Assembly: GCA_935421135.1 (NCBI GenBank)
Contig: OW285193.1
Coordinates: 19,072,252-19,136,251 of the forward strand
Length of the DNA stretch: 64,000 nt
DNA from: Bugulina stolonifera
Lineage: Eukaryota > Bryozoa > Gymnolaemata > Cheilostomatida > Bugulidae
Direction of reading: 5' to 3'
Positions 1-14,546 of the stretch are shown here, piece after piece; positions within the stretch are counted from its first letter, which is position 1, and each line of letters begins with the position of its first letter. Position numbers and translations under genes: made by a program. Below the pieces are notes generated by a model. That model was given only the letters and a program-made list of their open reading frames with translations. It did not search any database and was not told the DNA's origin.

Positions 1-933
1 CAGTTACTTCATCTGGAATTGTATTGTAATTTATTTTGTTATTTTTTTCTAATTTTAATTTATAAAATAATGATAATTAATAATAATAATTTAATAATAA
101 GTAATTAATTGTTATAATAAATTATTATAATTATTTTGGGGGGTTGGGCATTTTCTATATAATGATGTAAATCCCTTGCTTAAAAATTAAAATATACCAA
201 ATAATATAATATAAATATTATCTTTTGACTTTTAATATAAATTTATTAATATATATATTATAATAATTATTGATCTTATATTGTTTATAAATAATTAATA
301 AAATATAATTTAATGATATAATATAATTATATTATTATTCTATTTTGTTTATATTATAATATAGTCATAGTGGTAGTTATTAAATTATTTAACCAATTAA
401 TAACTAACAAACAAGGAAACAATCAAACATGAATTAGATCTTAATTTGGTTGAAATTAAGATAGAGGATCAAATTTAATTATTGATATAATATTAATTTA
501 TATTAAATTTAAAATTAAATCATTTTATGTAGTATAAATATTAGGTAGTATAAAGCACAAACAAAACTTGAAACTTTATTTACGATCAAATATTTATATT
601 GTGGTGGAACTGTCCAGCTATGTGTGGGCTCATTGCAGCCATATGCCTACATGTGTTTGTCGAAGCTTCCTTTTTTGAGGTTTCCATGATGGTTATGGTA
701 GCAGCTTCAGCCACATGATAGGCGGAGTGCCGAAAGTTGGCAGTTCGAGACCACATTGCTCCCAGGGAAAATTGCAGAACAATATTGTATTTTGAATCGA
801 CCTATTTTACTTTTGATTTCTTCTTACCAGGGAAAATTGCATACGGGTTTTTGCCAGAAGCAGCAATTTGCCGAGTAACTTTGCCAACACTCATATTATC
901 TGCTCTAGGCCTATTCGGCGGACATTACCAAAT
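1..933. other. AT-rich region without a recognised gene
   Basis: The first 600 bases are very AT-rich, low-complexity sequence dominated by TAAT/ATTA runs. Bases 600-930 are more balanced and lead into the first PRMT3 coding exon. They may hold its promoter and 5' UTR, but I see no convincing TATA box or upstream coding exon. A short reading frame at 737-949 looks like chance. Confidence 0.6.
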
Positions 934-4656
<3,723 letters not shown>

Positions 4657-4690
4657 TTATACTGTATACACTGTTGTGTAGACTCTCTAT

Positions 4691-4696
4691 TTTATT
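4691..4696 (-). terminator. candidate polyadenylation signal for the TPR gene
   Basis: AATAAA on the minus strand, about 140 nt past the stop codon of the TPR gene. It sits only 35 nt beyond the PRMT3 stop, so the two convergent transcripts probably have overlapping 3' ends. Inference from sequence only. Confidence 0.4.
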
Positions 4697-4836
4697 ATAA
4701 TATTATTAGTCATATAATATAATCCATCAAATTCAAATACCCTTCCTTATATATTTAGATATAATATATTTGTAGTATGTATATCAGGTATTATTAACAG
4801 TAATAATATGATCTGAGTAATATACATTCTCTCCCT

Positions 4837-7388
4837 TCATACGACAGACTCTCCTCTGTTATACTTGTCAGTCCAGGTGTGGTGTTCCATTTCTATACCC
4901 ATCATAGACATCTGTATGTAAGCAGCACTATAGTCTAACAACTCTTCCTTGCTGACTGGGAACCAGCTCGTCTCACTCTTCTCCCCATTATCTGGCCCCT
5001 TCTCCATCTCGTATGCTACAATGTAGTATATTCTACAACGTAGTATATGCTACAACGTAGTATATGCTACAATGTAGTATATGCTACAAAGTAGTATATG
5101 CTACAATGTAATATTTGCTACAATTTAATGTAACAGTGGGCATGCTCAGTAACAGTGGGCATGATCGGTAACAGTGGGCATGCTCAGTAACAGTGGGCAT
5201 GCTCGGTAACAGTGGGCATGCTTGGTAACAGTGGGCATGCTCGGTAACAGTGGGCATGCTTGGTAACAGTAGGCACGCTCGCAAAGGTTCTGTTAATCAA
5301 TGAATTAGCAGTTGATGGTTTTTTCTGGAAATTTCCCTGAGAAATTTGAACATTATACAAGTTCGAATACCTTTTCTAACTGTTTACCTCTAAATATTAG
5401 CCGTCCTGGCCTAACCAATGAGAAAGGAGCCTTCCATGAGGTACATGTAGGTGCTAACTACTGCTAGCACAAAATTATATATACCTACCATCAGTTTGAT
5501 CACCACTGCTAGCCTGGGCACCCTCCTCTACCAGCCCCTTATTACTGTGCCATTCCTGAAGGAACTTGGCTATAGGGGAGTTCTTAACGAACTGTGGCCC
5601 AGCTGAAACAGCCATTTCCGAGTACTTTGTGATGATATCAGACAGGAACTGATGGTCAGTAGCATATCCTTCCAGTGCAAACTATAACATACTACGTAGT
5701 ATTAAACTCTCTGTATCTTGTGCTACTGTATTAGATAGATCTGCTGTATACCAAGTCTCTATGAATCAAGAACTTGGAAGTTGTCGTTTATCTACATGTA
5801 GTTTGTATTCGAATAACCCAGGTTCTAATAGACAATAGTCTCTAGTTCTAATAGACAGCAGTCTCTAGTTCTATCAGACAATAGTCTCTAGTTCTAATAG
5901 ACAGCAGTCACTAGTTCTAACAGACAATAGTCTCTAGTTCTAACAGAAGACAGTCTCTAGTTCTAATAGACAACAGTCTCTAGTTCTAACAGACAACACA
6001 GTCTCTAGTTCTAATAGACAACAGTCTCTAGTTCTAATAGACAATAGTCTCTAGTTCTAATAGACAACAGTCTCTAGTTACCTGGAAATACCTCTCCGCC
6101 TCATCAAAGTTGTTAATCAAACAAAGTGTGACCCCTATGTGATTGAGAGAGTTTATCCTGAGATGTTTAGTAGTTGTGTCCTCTTTGTTTATCATATCAA
6201 GCAGTACCTGTAAGGTAACCAAGGTACCTACATTGTATGTAGTATGTAGTGAGTGGCTATTTATATACATACAAGTATGCTACAATCTACTACCAATGAG
6301 TACATGAGCTATATAATGTGTGTGTGTGCATATATAAAAGTGTAATATGTAATATAAAGATGTGTGTGTACCAGGGTCTGCCTGTACTTCTCTATAGCTG
6401 ACTTATAATCTCCATTCCCTGCATGAAGTATTCCATGTATCAGCAAGACTTCAGGAGTTGTTTTCTTCCAGTCTATAACTTGTTCAGCAGCATGGGCTGG
6501 CATTCCCTTCCGAACCTGGTAGGTAAAATAACAGCTGTGTTAAAGGACTAGCATATTTTTTAGATTAAGAGTGTCACAGGTCAACAGATGTGTTGAATCT
6601 AAATAGAACAGTGGCCAGTAGACTTACTAGGGGCTAGGGCTCCACTATGTAATACTGTACTATCCTATGCTGTACTCACTAGATTAGCTAGCTGTTCTAC
6701 CAATCTCTTCACTTTTTCCGTTGAATATCTGTAATTCTCACAACCTTCTGTGGAGAACTTTCTAGAGACTGTCACTGACCTCTTCAACATGTCTACATCA
6801 ACATGCATTATAACAAAACCATTTACATGATATCTAAGCTACAACAGCAATAACTTTGACAACTAGTTTAGAAAATTTAGAAGTTGTCTTCTTTCTTGTA
6901 TTTGTATGTCATAGAATAACTACTTCATGTTTATAAGAAATATACAGATTCTAGTTGTAGACTCAATGTGAGTAGGTGTATAATATAACTCACCTTGACA
7001 GTCTGCAGACTCTAAACAGGATAAACACTCCTGTAAGAAGATGGCTGGGTTGGAGCGGATCTGTGGCATCGGAGTTTTGGCATGACTCAGCACTGACGAC
7101 GAATCTTCTGAATCAAATATGATTGGCTTGTTATTGTCCCCTGAAACATGCCGCAGGCTAAGAAGTGTTGATCAAACCTAGGCTGGACCATGTTATGGTT
7201 AAAACTTTGATCAATTCTATTCTCATGTTATACGTCATGTATATATAAATACATGTACATGATTGTATGTAGCCTACATGTTGTGTAGGTACTACTACAA
7301 CACCACTGACTATACTATGATGCTATTTACCTTCAATATCTGACTCACTAAAAGATGACAGCACATCGCCCTGTTCCACAGCGGCCAT
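4837..7388 (-). CDS. TPR-like protein of unknown identity, 319 aa
   Basis: Seven exons on the minus strand: 7331-7388, 6994-7140, 6680-6792, 6372-6515, 6082-6207, 5489-5681, 4837-5015. They join in phase from ATG at 7388 to TGA at 4837. The N-terminal 65 residues are acidic and serine-rich. Exons 4-5 (about residues 107-196) look helical and TPR-like: a stretch reading LLIHGILHAGNGDYKSAIEK is followed by one reading HIGVTLCLINNFDEAERYF. Both have the small/large residue spacing of tetratricopeptide repeats. The C-terminal 120 residues are acidic with no motif I recognise. TPR proteins are usually scaffolds in complexes. I do not recognise the orthologue and assign no function. It is convergent with PRMT3, and introns 5 and 6 hold minisatellites. 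Confidence 0.8.
5132..5278. repeat. 19-bp minisatellite in TPR-gene intron 6
   Basis: About seven to eight copies of a 19-bp unit, CAGTGGGCATGCTCAGTAA and close variants. It is preceded at 5025-5125 by degenerate copies of TAGTATATGCTACAA. Confidence 0.9.
5825..6078. repeat. 23-bp minisatellite in TPR-gene intron 5
   Basis: About eleven copies of a 23-bp unit with core TCTCTAGTTCTAATAGACA. The array runs to within a few bases of the minus-strand exon 5 donor at 6081. Confidence 0.9.
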
Positions 7389-8477
7389 TTTGATAATGGA
7401 GTACTAACTGTAATACTAGGTGCATTCACTGTTGTTATCTATTGTTGACTAGCAATAAGCTACACTGTGCTGTCTGTGGTTGGCTTATTGTTAGTCTGAA
7501 GGCTAAACTTGATGTTTTGGTTTAGGAATTGTTGTCTCTTTGTGAAATAAGGAGCTGTTGTATAACTACATTGTATGTGCATGAGTAGAGTAGTATTATG
7601 CAATATAGACTCTTTATGTGATGTATTATGATTGTATGGTATCAATTTGATCGGAAGGGCTAGCTACCTGAGACTTTGTTTGGTCAGAAGGAACTGTCCC
7701 CAGCTCATTGAGCCAGCTAGGTTTCTTGCAAAAAAGTAAATATTTTTTTGCATTTGGCCCAGGTCAGTGCTAACGCAACACCTGTGCCATGGGCTGGGAA
7801 AAGTTTTAAATTTGTTATTCTTCGTTAATAATGTCTAGTATTAGTAGTATGCTACTATTACTATAATCAATGTAATGACAACAACAATCAAAGCGTTATA
7901 CATGTAGATATTGTTACCACTATGAAGTAGAAATAAGCATTGATCATTGCATATTGCTATAATATATAAATGTGAGCTACAGTCTACAGTACATGTAAGG
8001 TGACATAAATTACCATTGAACAAATAAGTGTTTGGAGTTGTGTGCCTTTTATTAGCAAACGGAAAATGTTTTGAAGTATTATTAACTTAGCCAACGTGCT
8101 ATGTTCTATAGAAGTAGGATAGAGCATAGAGGCGTCCCCCACTGGCATAGAGAATCTTGGGTTATTTTAGCAGCTCCGTTAGACCAATCATTGGCCGCTA
8201 AACTTGAAAATATTGTGAAAAGTGTGGTTATATATCCATATTTTGATTTCTATACCAAGCTATTATAATTATTATTTATTATTATTACTTATCTAATGTA
8301 AGAAATATATGAGATTTGTTCTTGCCTTCTCCTCCACTGTCAATTTACAACCTTCGTTTGATATGGGATCTACATCTAGTTTTATTAAAATTTTATCATT
8401 TTCGATTTTGATTTTTAATAATAATTTTAATATAAAATAAAAATTTTATGTGATGACTAATTATAAACAGCCAAGTG
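7389..8477. other. spacer between the TPR gene and the transposon nest
   Basis: Contains the presumed promoter/5' UTR of the minus-strand TPR gene and AT-rich spacer. No coding exon, RNA gene or clear repeat was recognised. Confidence 0.5.
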
Positions 8478-8556
8478 TGTGGCCCATAGATATAATATAA
8501 ACACTAGATAGGACACCCTGTGTTAATGCTCCAATGCTCTTTGTCCTACTAAATTA

Positions 8557-9625
8557 CAGAGTTGGGTCCAAGTCGACTTGCAAGTCAACAAGTCAAGTCA
8601 TTTCTAAAATTTTGGAGGCAAGTCAAGTCCAAGTCAAGTCAGTGCTGCCTCAAGTCAAGTCAAGTCAAGTAATTTCTAAAATTTTGAAGGCAAGTCAAGT
8701 CGAAGTCAAGTCAGTGCTGCCTCAAGTCAAGTCAAGTCAGCTGTCATGCAAGTCACAAGTCAAGTCAAGTCAAAGTCAAGTCAAGTCGAAATGCAAGTCA
8801 AGTGGAAGATAACTTCAAAAAATTTTACATTTTTCAAAACATCATTTTTTTCTTTTAGTAGGCATTCCAATCCATGAAAAACCTATGCCAAGGTGTAGCA
8901 GGGCATGGACATGTATTTGATGCAATCATGGTAAAGAACTAGTCTATATAAGTAGTATTATTGGCACTACAGTCGAGACTGGTCATATAGTATTACATAC
9001 TGTATATTGTAATGGTGATGCAGTGTTACATAGCATATAAACAGCACATGGTACAGCAAGGAGTGTCCACTGGCCAGTCCTGCAATTTAACTCTAGTAAT
9101 TATTGCACTGCACATTGTATTCACTACTTACACCCCACCTACATTGTATGCTACACTTACACTACTTGCACTGTGTGTACTTGTGGCTATGCATTGTCGT
9201 TGTGTAGTCTCACGTACACACAGCTTAGATAGTGCCTGAATTGTGTACCCTCATAGCTAACCTTGATTTACTCTGAGTGCTGCTAGTAGCACTGATCTAG
9301 TAAAAATGATAATTAGGTAGACAATTGAGACCTTTTTTCTATGTTGGCTAAACACTGTACAAAATTTTTATTTGACAGATTGACTTGGCAAAACCCAAGT
9401 CAAAATCACAAGTCATTCCTGTGTCCAAGTCAAGTCACATTGATGTGCAAGTCAAAGTCAAGTCAAAATCACAAGTCATTCATGTGTCCAAGTCAAGTCA
9501 AGTCACATTGATGTGCAAGTCAAAGTCAAGTCAAGTCAGCAAGTTGGCAAGTCCAAGTCAAGTCGACTTGTGACTTGACTTGACTTGGCAAGTCAAGTCA
9601 AATCTATGAATTGGACCCAGTTCTG
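8557..9625. mobile_element. hAT-type non-autonomous element packed with AAGTC repeats
   Basis: 1,069 bp. The ends are CAGAGTTGGGTCCAA and, inverted, CAGAACTGGGTCCAA. It is flanked by an exact 8-bp duplication CTAAATTA (8549-8556 and 9626-9633). An 8-bp duplication and CAG.. ends are typical of hAT elements. The outer parts consist of runs of (C)AAGTC and reverse-complement GACTTG, so the two ends can fold back. The centre (about 8820-9370) is unique sequence without a convincing gene. It sits inside the left inverted arm of the larger element, whose right arm preserves the uninterrupted site. Confidence 0.9.
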
Positions 9626-10461
9626 CTAAATTATCATTATAGAAAATCTCCACGACGTAACGTAATCTCACCATGATACTTGCAGCCTGCAATCATGATT
9701 CACACTATATATTATAATGATGTACTGCAGCATAAACTAACACCACTTTGGTTTAAATCTAGCCCTGCTGCCAATATATCTGTATCCTGACAAATTGATG
9801 TCTGCATAGCACATTACCACATAACAAGCTATCAAATGGTACTAAACACTACCTATTTACCCTGTCTAAAAAGGCTAAAAAGTGCTAATGTAAACCTACT
9901 ACATGCATGTTTCAATAGAGCACTGCACAGTAATTAGGCTGCTTTAATTATAAAACTGTTTCCAAAGTCCTTGTGTTTTGACATATTAATGTTCTGCGAA
10001 TTTATTACCATGAAAAAAATCTGTCAAGTGAGGCTAATGTTCATTGCCACCTCCCCAAAAGTAATTAATTTGTTCACATATTTGAAATTATATTTGTGCT
10101 AAGTATAAAAATTGGAGCTGCATGCTGTTTTGCCAATAGCTAAACATGTGCTGACCATGTTAAAGTAAGTAACATAGCTGAGTAACATAGTGAGTACCGT
10201 AGCTTGGTTTATTGACACTGCATTATATTAAAATATTGTGGCATGATTTGAACACGTCATATCAACCCATGGATATAAAATAATACTGCCCATGCTCACA
10301 GCAGGCAGCCTTACAGTGTGTAGATACTCCATACTCCAGTGATGTTTCACTTTGCATTTAGCTTTTACACATACATGACGTATAGTCTATAATTATGTTC
10401 TACCTATTAGAAAGTTTGTTAGGTCTTGGGAGACTATGTAGGATTTGCTAGATTTTGAACC

Positions 10462-10630
10462 ATGGATAAGCAAGATTATGAGTCAGCATCATCATCTACT
10501 ACAAAGGTAATAACTTTTAAAACTTGGAAATCACCGGCAATGCTGTAATGCAACCCCAACCCTATTGTCACTGAACTCTGCCAGGTTGCTGAGAAATCTA
10601 TCAGACAGATATTGCAAGCTGAAGGAATGT
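10462..10630 (+). pseudogene. possible 5' exons of a lost transposon gene
   Basis: ATG at 10462 opens a 45-nt exon (10462-10506, MDKQDYESASSSTTK) followed by GTAATA. A second in-phase stretch at 10585-10630 (VAEKSIRQILQAEGM) lies between CCAG and GTAAGT. Together they look like the start of a spliced gene carried by the long-TIR element. No continuation was found before the nested pogo element or the right arm. The family is not recognised, and the call is tentative. Confidence 0.3.
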
Positions 10631-10985
10631 GTAAGTTAATACATAAGAAAACTGTTATCAGAACGCTCTCTTATGCTGCCACATTAACATTCCCCAGCGA
10701 CTTTCATGTGCTAACCATAGCACCTCTCTTATAAAAACAGTTATCAGCAGGTACTGCACTATTCGCATACATCATGAAACATCTAAAGTGGGCGATAAAG
10801 GAAACCTGCGACAGTAGCTGAGTAGAATAATTTTGTACAACAACATTTAGAAAGGGTAACATTCATCTACAATACCAGTTTTATAGTTATTTTTATAATC
10901 AAATTGTTGGAGAAACTAATAATTACATTGCTGGAGAACATAAACATTGTTTTGCAATTATCTGTGGCACTTACATTTGTAGATA

Positions 10986-13932
10986 GGGGAGACCGGGGTA
11001 ATTTACTCATGTTTTTTTCGGCTGCTCATAACTAGAAAGCGGTGTAAGGCATGCACTCTATAATTGGTCGGCTATTTGCAAATTGGTGAAAGAACCTTTG
11101 TGTGACAGCTCAAGGTGCTCATTCTGCAACGTTGGTGGCTGCATGGTAAAATGTGGTCAAAGTAAGCACGGGGTCTTATGCACACCCCATGGGGTAATTT
11201 GCACATGTCTTGTCATTCACCAGTAAACGGATAGATGTGATAGTAGAATTGTTTATTGGTAAGTAATTACAAAGAAATCGGTAAACATCAGTTACCAGTT
11301 GTGTAAAATGTACAAAAACAAAGTAAATATTCCTAACAAACACTGCATCGACCCTGTATGGAAGTAGAAAAACGTAATGAGCATGCATGCATGTGTTAAC
11401 ATGTTTACATTCAACAAGAGTGTGTCACGGGATGTTTTTCCAGCAAGCTAGCGTATCTCCATATCAAGAGAGCTCAGCTGGAGAGGAAATTTAATTGCTC
11501 CTACCAGCAAGCTTCTTGCTGTTGTACCAGTGATGCTAGAGGGCATAGGAAGCACTTTGGTCACGGTTCGCTCATCAATAATTGCAATGTCGGGATTAAC
11601 GGGTTTAACAAAATTTTCATCTCCTTTATTCCTGTAGAAGTCTACTTTCCAATCACCATCCTCTTTAGATAAAACTTTGCCAACATATCCAATCTTTTTC
11701 CGCTTACAGTTAAATTCTACCAGCACAAACTTGCCTACTTCTATCTTCTCTTCTTCGACAACTTGGTCAGTAACAAGCTCATTTGCGATTTCTTCATATT
11801 CATCATCTGTGTCAGTTAGCACAGGAGTATTTTCCCTATCGCTATCATCACTATTGGATTCTTTTCGAAACAGAGCACCTCGGCATCGTTTGGGCTTAGC
11901 TACCAATTCTGGAGTGTCATTAGAGTGAACAGCTTTCTGAGGAGTTGGGGTTTTAGTGAGATTTACTGGACGACCCCTCTTTCTTGATGTACAGGGATTA
12001 CTTGTTGTCTTGGGCAAGCTTAGTACAACACTTTGGTTAGGAAGTTCACTACATACACCAGCTAATGGCTCTGCGCATGTTTCCAAACCAACTCCACTTG
12101 GTCTTAGTGTGCCATAATTTCCCGAATCATCAAGATCTCCATGTAGATGTACGGCTGGGAGAAAGAAATCGTCTGGAAATATATCATTATTGAATGGGTA
12201 TATTCCAGTCGCTCGAAAACCAGCCATTATATTATCAATGGTCATAGCTTTCTTGAAGGCTTCACCAGCCAGCTCTGCCACTTCATAGATCGATACCGTA
12301 CGACCTAGGTGAGAGTTCATCCAGTTGGTGGTAGCGTTGTTGTAATATCGTTTGAATGGGCCATAGATTGACACATCTAGAGGCTGCATTCTGTGTGAGC
12401 AGTGAGGAGGGAAAGTGATAATTGTCAGGCTATTTGCTTTCGCCAATTCTTTTACCTGCAGCGACACATGGCTGCTATGATTGTCCATTATCAGCAATGC
12501 CTTATTTTCTTTGCTCACATTCATGTACTTCATGAAGTGGTGTAATGCGGTTGAGAATAATTCTGTGTTCATCCATCCAGAAGGAGCCGCAAGGCCTAGG
12601 GAACCAACCGGAGCACCTTTGATCATATGGTCCTTGAAGTTTTTTCTTGGAAAGATAAATACAGGTGGCAATGCTTGACCGATTGCACTTATCACATTGC
12701 ATATTGTGACCAGTGGACCTCGTTCAGCAGATGTTATTGCCCCAACTTGTTTCTTGCCCTTTGGCCCAAGAATTTTGCCCAATTTTTGTACGGTTGTTAC
12801 ACCAGTCTCATCAAGATTAAAGATTCGATCTGGAGAGAATGCATCTTTCTTCAAAGCAGCCTCATATATGTCAAAGAACTGCTTGACATTCTGTCTATTG
12901 AATGCCATTGCACGAGACATACTGGTGGCTTCAGGGGAACGCAGAGAGAGGCTACTATTTCTCTTTCGGAAACCTAGACACCAATCTTCGCCAGCTGCAT
13001 GATTTCTTTCCCAGCTATCGGGCACAGTAACATGTATGGATTTTGCATATTGATAAGCAAGCTCCCGAGTTTTCTGAAGACTAAGCCCATGAAAGATATT
13101 ACAACTGTCTATTATGTGCTTCGACAAAAGCTCTTCCTGTTTAGCGGTGAAAACGGTCTTTCCTGTTTTCCGTTTTGAAACGTTGCCTGTTGATCTCTTA
13201 TTGTATCTACTCAGAGTGAAACGGTTGATACCAAACTGTTTACTGGCAGCTTGGCATGACACACCTTTCCTCATAGCTTCAAGAGCTTCATTAAGTTGGT
13301 CATCAGTGAAGTTTGCATGATCAGTCGTGCGTTTCCTTGAGTGAGGCATGACCTGTGATACTTAGAATGCACCAATGTATAGGCTTTTACTGCAATAATG
13401 TACACTCACTTTGATATCCCAAAAAGACTTTGGAAGCTGTATTACATGTCTCTATAATTAATCTGGCAGTCAAACATGTTAAGATGTTACAAGAGCAGAA
13501 AATGCATGTTTACAAAATGTTCATTCTTCGCGGGGTAATTTGCACAGGGCTGTGCAGATTACCCCGCCTGGCCATTTTGTGAAAAATATGTTTTCATGAG
13601 CATGCTGCTCAACTCAGACAGCTGATCTATTAATACTTTATCACAGACATTGCAACTGTTATCATAACCAAGAGACATTGTGATAGTCCAATTGCTTCAT
13701 TGATGAAAGTGCACATACCTGATGTCTGAAGGTTTTACTTTTTAGTCAGTGATTTGATTTTTCCTCCCTCACTCAACAAGGGTTGAAGTATTATGATGGA
13801 TGATGCAATAAACAGGAAGTGGTGCTCATTAGCTGTAAATTAACTCTAATTGGCTGCTAAGATAAACATGGGTTTTTCCAAAAAGTGCTATGTGCAAATT
13901 ACCCCATATGAGCATATTACCCCGGTCTCCCC
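10986..13932 (-). mobile_element. pogo/Tigger-like DNA transposon, apparently intact
   Basis: 2,947 bp with terminal inverted repeats GGGGAGACCGGGGTAAT, flanked by TA on both sides (10984-10985 and 13933-13934). This is the Tc1/mariner-pogo target duplication. It encodes one uninterrupted 633-aa transposase. Further copies of the inner TIR motif GGGGTAATTTGCACA lie inside at 11191 and 13532, and in inverted orientation at 13551 and 13891. They may be transposase-binding sites. It lies in the loop of the long-TIR element and was therefore inserted after it. Confidence 0.92.
11448..13349 (-). CDS. pogo/Tigger-family transposase (DDE superfamily)
   Basis: A single open frame of 633 codons with no stop or frameshift, starting at ATG 13349. 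Residues 13-60 form a psq/CENP-B-type helix-turn-helix (FTDDQLNEALEAMRKG...) that should bind the element ends. The catalytic core carries D180 in FNLDETGV, D289 in LLIMDNHSSH and D325 in MQPLDVSIYGPFKRYY, a DD35D arrangement. After a basic, serine-rich linker, residues about 540-600 (VGKFVLVEFNCKRKK...) look like a small beta-barrel of tudor/SH3 type. The protein should cut and paste the surrounding element. An intact frame and near-perfect TIRs suggest a recent insertion. Domestication is unlikely because ends and target duplication are preserved. Confidence 0.95.
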   Translation of the reverse strand: MPHSRKRTTDHANFTDDQLNEALEAMRKGVSCQAASKQFGINRFTLSRYNKRSTGNVSKRKTGKTVFTAKQEELLSKHIIDSCNIFHGLSLQKTRELAYQYAKSIHVTVPDSWERNHAAGEDWCLGFRKRNSSLSLRSPEATSMSRAMAFNRQNVKQFFDIYEAALKKDAFSPDRIFNLDETGVTTVQKLGKILGPKGKKQVGAITSAERGPLVTICNVISAIGQALPPVFIFPRKNFKDHMIKGAPVGSLGLAAPSGWMNTELFSTALHHFMKYMNVSKENKALLIMDNHSSHVSLQVKELAKANSLTIITFPPHCSHRMQPLDVSIYGPFKRYYNNATTNWMNSHLGRTVSIYEVAELAGEAFKKAMTIDNIMAGFRATGIYPFNNDIFPDDFFLPAVHLHGDLDDSGNYGTLRPSGVGLETCAEPLAGVCSELPNQSVVLSLPKTTSNPCTSRKRGRPVNLTKTPTPQKAVHSNDTPELVAKPKRCRGALFRKESNSDDSDRENTPVLTDTDDEYEEIANELVTDQVVEEEKIEVGKFVLVEFNCKRKKIGYVGKVLSKEDGDWKVDFYRNKGDENFVKPVNPDIAIIDERTVTKVLPMPSSITGTTARSLLVGAIKFPLQLSSLDMEIR

Positions 13933-14546
13933 TATACTGTAACATGGTCAGCACATGTTTAGCTATTGGCAAAACAGCATGCAGCTCCAATTTTTATACT
14001 TAGCACAAATATGATTTCAAATATTTGAACACATTAATTACTTTTGGGGAGGTGGCAATGAACATTAGCCTCACTTGACAGATTTTTTCATGGTAATAAA
14101 TTTGCAGAACATTAATATGTCAAAACACAAGGACTTTGGAAACAGTTTTATAATTAAAGCAGCCTAACTACTGTGCAGTGCTCTATTGAAACGTGCATAT
14201 TGTATAGTAGGTTTGCAGTAGCACTTTTTAGCCCTTTTAGACAGTGTAAATGTGTAGTGTTTAGTACCATTTGATAGCTTGTTATGTGGTAATATGCTAT
14301 GCAGACATCAATTTGCCAGGTTACAGATATTATGGCAGCAGGGCTTGATTTAAACCAAAGTGGTGCTAGTTTATGCTGCAGTACACCATTATAATATATA
14401 GTGTGAATCATGATTGCAGGCTACAAGTAGTATCATGGTGAGATTACGTTACGTCGTGGGGATTTTCCATAATTTAGTAGGACAAAGCATTGGAGCATTA
14501 ACACAGAGTGTCCTATCTAGTGTTTATATTATATCTATGGTGTGGC

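Larger units (their letters stand above)
8484..14540. mobile_element. DNA transposon with about 600-bp terminal inverted repeats, interrupted by two later insertions
   Basis: The left end (8484) begins CCATAGATATAATATAAACA and the right end (14540) is its reverse complement. The inverted match continues inward for about 600 bp. The left arm is 8484-8556 plus 9634-10165, the right arm about 13937-14540. Both ends are flanked by TGTGGC (8478-8483 and 14541-14546), a candidate 6-bp target-site duplication. The loop holds 10166-10983 and a nested pogo-type element. No complete transposase of its own remains; only two possible N-terminal exons (10462-10630) were seen. Superfamily is uncertain. A 6-bp duplication has been reported for IS3EU-type elements, but the match could partly be chance, so I do not assign it. 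Confidence 0.85.

Noticed and set aside
5132..6078. CRISPR-like appearance of regularly spaced repeats
   Set aside because: Repeats are contiguous, without unique spacers, in introns of a eukaryotic gene.
11448..13349. Domesticated transposase-derived host gene (TIGD-like)
   Set aside because: TIRs and TA duplication directly flank the element, so it is better explained as a normal transposon copy.
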